From Pseudomonas paraeruginosa PA7 (GTDB lineage: Bacteria > Pseudomonadota > Gammaproteobacteria > Pseudomonadales > Pseudomonadaceae): 64,000 nucleotides of DNA. Each line of letters begins with the position of its first letter. Within the stretch, counting starts at the first letter, position 1. The stretch is taken from positions 6,192,501 to 6,256,500 of the forward strand of contig NC_009656.1 in the NCBI RefSeq assembly GCF_000017205.1. Reading direction: 5' to 3'. Below, one piece after another: positions 61,816-64,000 of this stretch. The notes under the pieces are model-generated. The model was not told the DNA's origin. It made no database searches and saw only the letters and a list, made by a program, of their open reading frames with translations. A program made the position numbers and the translations under genes.

Positions 61816-64000
61816 ATGAACTATCAGAGACTCGTTGCCTTCAGCGAGGGCCTGCACGATCTGGCAAACAGCAACCAGGACCTGCTCGCCCAGGAAATCG
61901 CCCAGTTCAGGCGGATGAACGGCATCGACGAGCCGCACCAGCTCGCCCAGGCCTGTCAGGACCTTCAGAATGAAAACCGACTGATGAACATCGGCATCGT
62001 CGGTAGAGTCAAGGCCGGCAAATCGTCCTTGCTCAATGCGCTGGTCTTCGATGGCGAGCCGATCCTGCCCAAGGCCGCTACCCCCATGACCGCCGCGCTC
62101 ACCACCATTACCTGGGGAGAAGTGTTCCAGGCCAAGGTGGAGTTCTACGGTCCCGACGACATCAATTCGATCCGGTTCAAGGCCAGCCAGTTCGAAACAA
62201 GGCTGGCTGCGCGCAAGCTCGAATGCCTGGACGAACTGGTCAAGCGTCGTGGCAGCCAGACCAGTGGCGCGCCGATAGACATGCAGCAACTCACGCTCAT
62301 GGCCGAAAAGCGGGCACTCAGTGAGCTGCAACGCGAGGAGGGGCTGTTCGCGGCACACGATCAGTTCCAACGCATGGAGAAATCTGGCCTCGACGCGTCC
62401 ACCCTGAAAGCACACAGCGAAATCCAGGCCAGCACTCCCCAGGATCTGGCCGAGCGCTTGCATGACTACGTCGGTGCTAATGGGCGGTTCATGCCGTTCA
62501 CCAAGACCGTACATGTGGCGATGCCACTCGAAGCGCTGCGAGATATCTGCATCATCGACACTCCCGGGATGAACGACCCGGTGCAGTCGCGCGAAGAGCG
62601 TACGGTCGAGCTGCTTAAGATCTGCGATGTGGTATTCATCGTCAGTCCGGCCGGCCAGTTCCTCAATGAGCAGGACCTCGAAGTCATGGGCCGCATCACA
62701 CAGAAGGAAGGTGTTCAGGAGCTGGTGCTCGTCGCCAGCCAGATTGACACGCAGTTGTACGGCAGCGAAAAGCGCACACGCCTGAGCGATGCGGTTGACG
62801 CCATTCGCCAGCAATTGTCGATCCGTGCGCAAAGCGCTCTGACCAACCTCAAGCTGAGCAGCCCGGAAGTCGGTGCGGTATTCGACAACCTGATCGCCTC
62901 AGTGCACCGCAACCTGCTGCACAGTTCCGGTTTGTGCCACAGCCTCAACCGACGTTTCGATCTGCCCGAGCGCTGGGACTCCAACGAACGAGTGACGTGG
63001 GAAAACCTTAGCACCGACTATCCGGATTACTTCACCCGCGATAACCGCGAACTGTCGTTGCGCAGCCTGGACAACCTGGCGAACATCGAGGAGATCAAGA
63101 GAGTCCTGGCCAAGGTTCGCGAGAAAAAAGCCGAGATTACTAGCAAGACGATCACCAGCATGCTGGAGCGCAAGCAGAAAAACCTGGAAGCGTTCAAGGC
63201 CCTGATCATCAACCTGGCGCGCAACCAGGTTATGCAAATCCGCAATGCCGATACCCAGCAATTGGATGAGCAGATGACCTTGCTGGAATCGAAAAGACTG
63301 GAGCTATCGCTGGAGCTGGATGTCAGCTTCAAGTACGCCATTGCGGATTACCGGCACAAGTTGCGCGACAACATGCGAAAGAAGGCCGCCGAGCTGCTGC
63401 ACGAAACCGAAACCGGCATCGAGCAGGCGCAACACTCCTATAGCGAAACCATCACCGTCCAAAAATCAGGATTTGGTAACTGGCTTGCACGAAAAATCTG
63501 GGGAGGAGGAAGCGAGGAAAGAACGGTCGTTCGCACCAAAGTCATCAGTAGCCAGGTGGTCGGCAACATCAACGCTTTCATGAACGAAGTTCAGGATGAG
63601 CTGGATATCAAAGTTGAGAACTCCCATCGCTGGCTGGATCAGGAACTTGGGAAAATTCTTACGCCCAAAATCCGCGAGGTACTCCAGAAGGACACCAATG
63701 CACAAATGATCAGGCAGGCGATCACATCGACCATTAACGCTCTTCCAGAGCCTGACTTTGCGCTGAACATCCCATTGCCCGACAACCTGAAAAGCCGGGG
63801 TACGCTGAAAGGCTACGAAGCCGAACAATTCAAGGACGACGCAGACGACTTCATCGGTTCGTTGGGCACCAAGATCAAGAGCAAGATCAGCGCATTCATC
63901 AAGGAAGTGGAGACAAACACACCGCCCACCATTTCCGACGCCTTCGTCGACGAAATCCAGCGCCGGATCAATCAGCTCAAGGAGCAAGTCGACAACGCCG
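61816..64000 (+). CDS. Dynamin-like GTPase, second of a pair (runs off window)
   Basis: Open from ATG 61816 to the window end, at least 728 residues. G1 GRVKAGKSS (63-71), G3 DTPGMND (248-254), G4-like ASQID (about 315). The stretch between G1 and G3 is unusually long (about 175 residues) with a helical insertion. Long coiled coils follow (about 420-480 and 500-560). It starts 13 bp after the first GTPase, so the two are co-translated and probably form a hetero-oligomer, as in paired dynamins such as LeoABC or IniA/IniC. Confidence 0.88.
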   Translation, partial: MNYQRLVAFSEGLHDLANSNQDLLAQEIAQFRRMNGIDEPHQLAQACQDLQNENRLMNIGIVGRVKAGKSSLLNALVFDGEPILPKAATPMTAALTTITWGEVFQAKVEFYGPDDINSIRFKASQFETRLAARKLECLDELVKRRGSQTSGAPIDMQQLTLMAEKRALSELQREEGLFAAHDQFQRMEKSGLDASTLKAHSEIQASTPQDLAERLHDYVGANGRFMPFTKTVHVAMPLEALRDICIIDTPGMNDPVQSREERTVELLKICDVVFIVSPAGQFLNEQDLEVMGRITQKEGVQELVLVASQIDTQLYGSEKRTRLSDAVDAIRQQLSIRAQSALTNLKLSSPEVGAVFDNLIASVHRNLLHSSGLCHSLNRRFDLPERWDSNERVTWENLSTDYPDYFTRDNRELSLRSLDNLANIEEIKRVLAKVREKKAEITSKTITSMLERKQKNLEAFKALIINLARNQVMQIRNADTQQLDEQMTLLESKRLELSLELDVSFKYAIADYRHKLRDNMRKKAAELLHETETGIEQAQHSYSETITVQKSGFGNWLARKIWGGGSEERTVVRTKVISSQVVGNINAFMNEVQDELDIKVENSHRWLDQELGKILTPKIREVLQKDTNAQMIRQAITSTINALPEPDFALNIPLPDNLKSRGTLKGYEAEQFKDDADDFIGSLGTKIKSKISAFIKEVETNTPPTISDAFVDEIQRRINQLKEQVDNA

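Larger units (their letters stand above)
35200..64000. mobile_element. Genomic island inserted in comM (left part)
   Basis: All sequence from the comM break to the window end is accessory: lower GC, three insertion sequences, and a dense set of defence genes. comM is a known target of Tn7-like (Tn6022/AbaR-type) elements in Acinetobacter. No transposase or integrase of the island itself is visible, and the other half of comM lies beyond the window, so the element class is unproven. Confidence 0.75.

Overview
The window is a Pseudomonas aeruginosa chromosome segment. Positions 1 to about 35,200 carry the GC-rich core order found around algR and argH in this species, and several products are nearly invariant P. 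aeruginosa proteins (AlgP, AlgQ, AlgR, FimS/AlgZ, SutA, LppL). From about 35,200 to the end the DNA is accessory: a genomic island interrupts comM, and its right end lies outside the window.

Core, left to right: a LysE exporter, a TerC protein, a small MscS-type channel overlapping an ABC-F ATPase, a TIGR02444 protein, the histone-like AlgP, a periplasmic FKBP, AlgQ, DsbH, and the leftward haem/alginate block algZ-algR then hemC-hemD and hemX-hemY. Rightward argH is followed directly by leftward corA; the type VI vgrG/hcp genes that I recall at this junction in PAO1 are absent. Then come a small acidic protein, a periplasmic binding protein, a TIGR02647 protein, cyaA, a Gly/Cys-tailed protein, rnk, a DUF1289 protein with cyaY, and the cluster lppL-lysA-dapF-DUF484-xerC-HAD. 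An MFS exporter is divergent from a MocR regulator. sutA, yjbQ, amtB and glnK follow, then ubiK and the 5' two thirds of comM. glnK-amtB has a readable sigma-54 promoter with two NtrC-like sites.

Island: comM stops making sense near 35,200. A left-end region with short direct repeats and one small hypothetical gene leads to an IS nest. A complete IS3-family element sits, with a 3-bp duplication (GCA), inside the transposase gene of a second IS3-family element; an IS256-family element follows. One base beyond that element is the stop codon of zorD.

From 57,381 down to 39,983 all genes run leftward: a small membrane coiled-coil protein, an M15-like protein, then hsdR, an HNH protein, hsdM, hsdS, a NucS/DUF91-like nuclease, and zorA-zorB-zorC-zorD (type I Zorya). 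From hsdR to zorD, gaps are at most about 52 bp and several starts overlap stops, so restriction-modification and Zorya probably share a transcript. Divergent to this lies a regulator with a BrxR/CapW-type N-terminus but a PRiA4_ORF3-type C-terminus in place of most of its WYL domain; a perfect 18-bp palindrome lies just upstream of it. To its right, a zinc-ribbon ORF, a second WYL regulator and two dynamin-like GTPases form a rightward cassette. The second GTPase runs off the window.

The clearest candidates for new biology are the restriction-Zorya operon with its embedded nuclease, the chimeric regulator with its palindrome, and the WYL-linked paired dynamins. No tRNA, rRNA or CRISPR array was seen.
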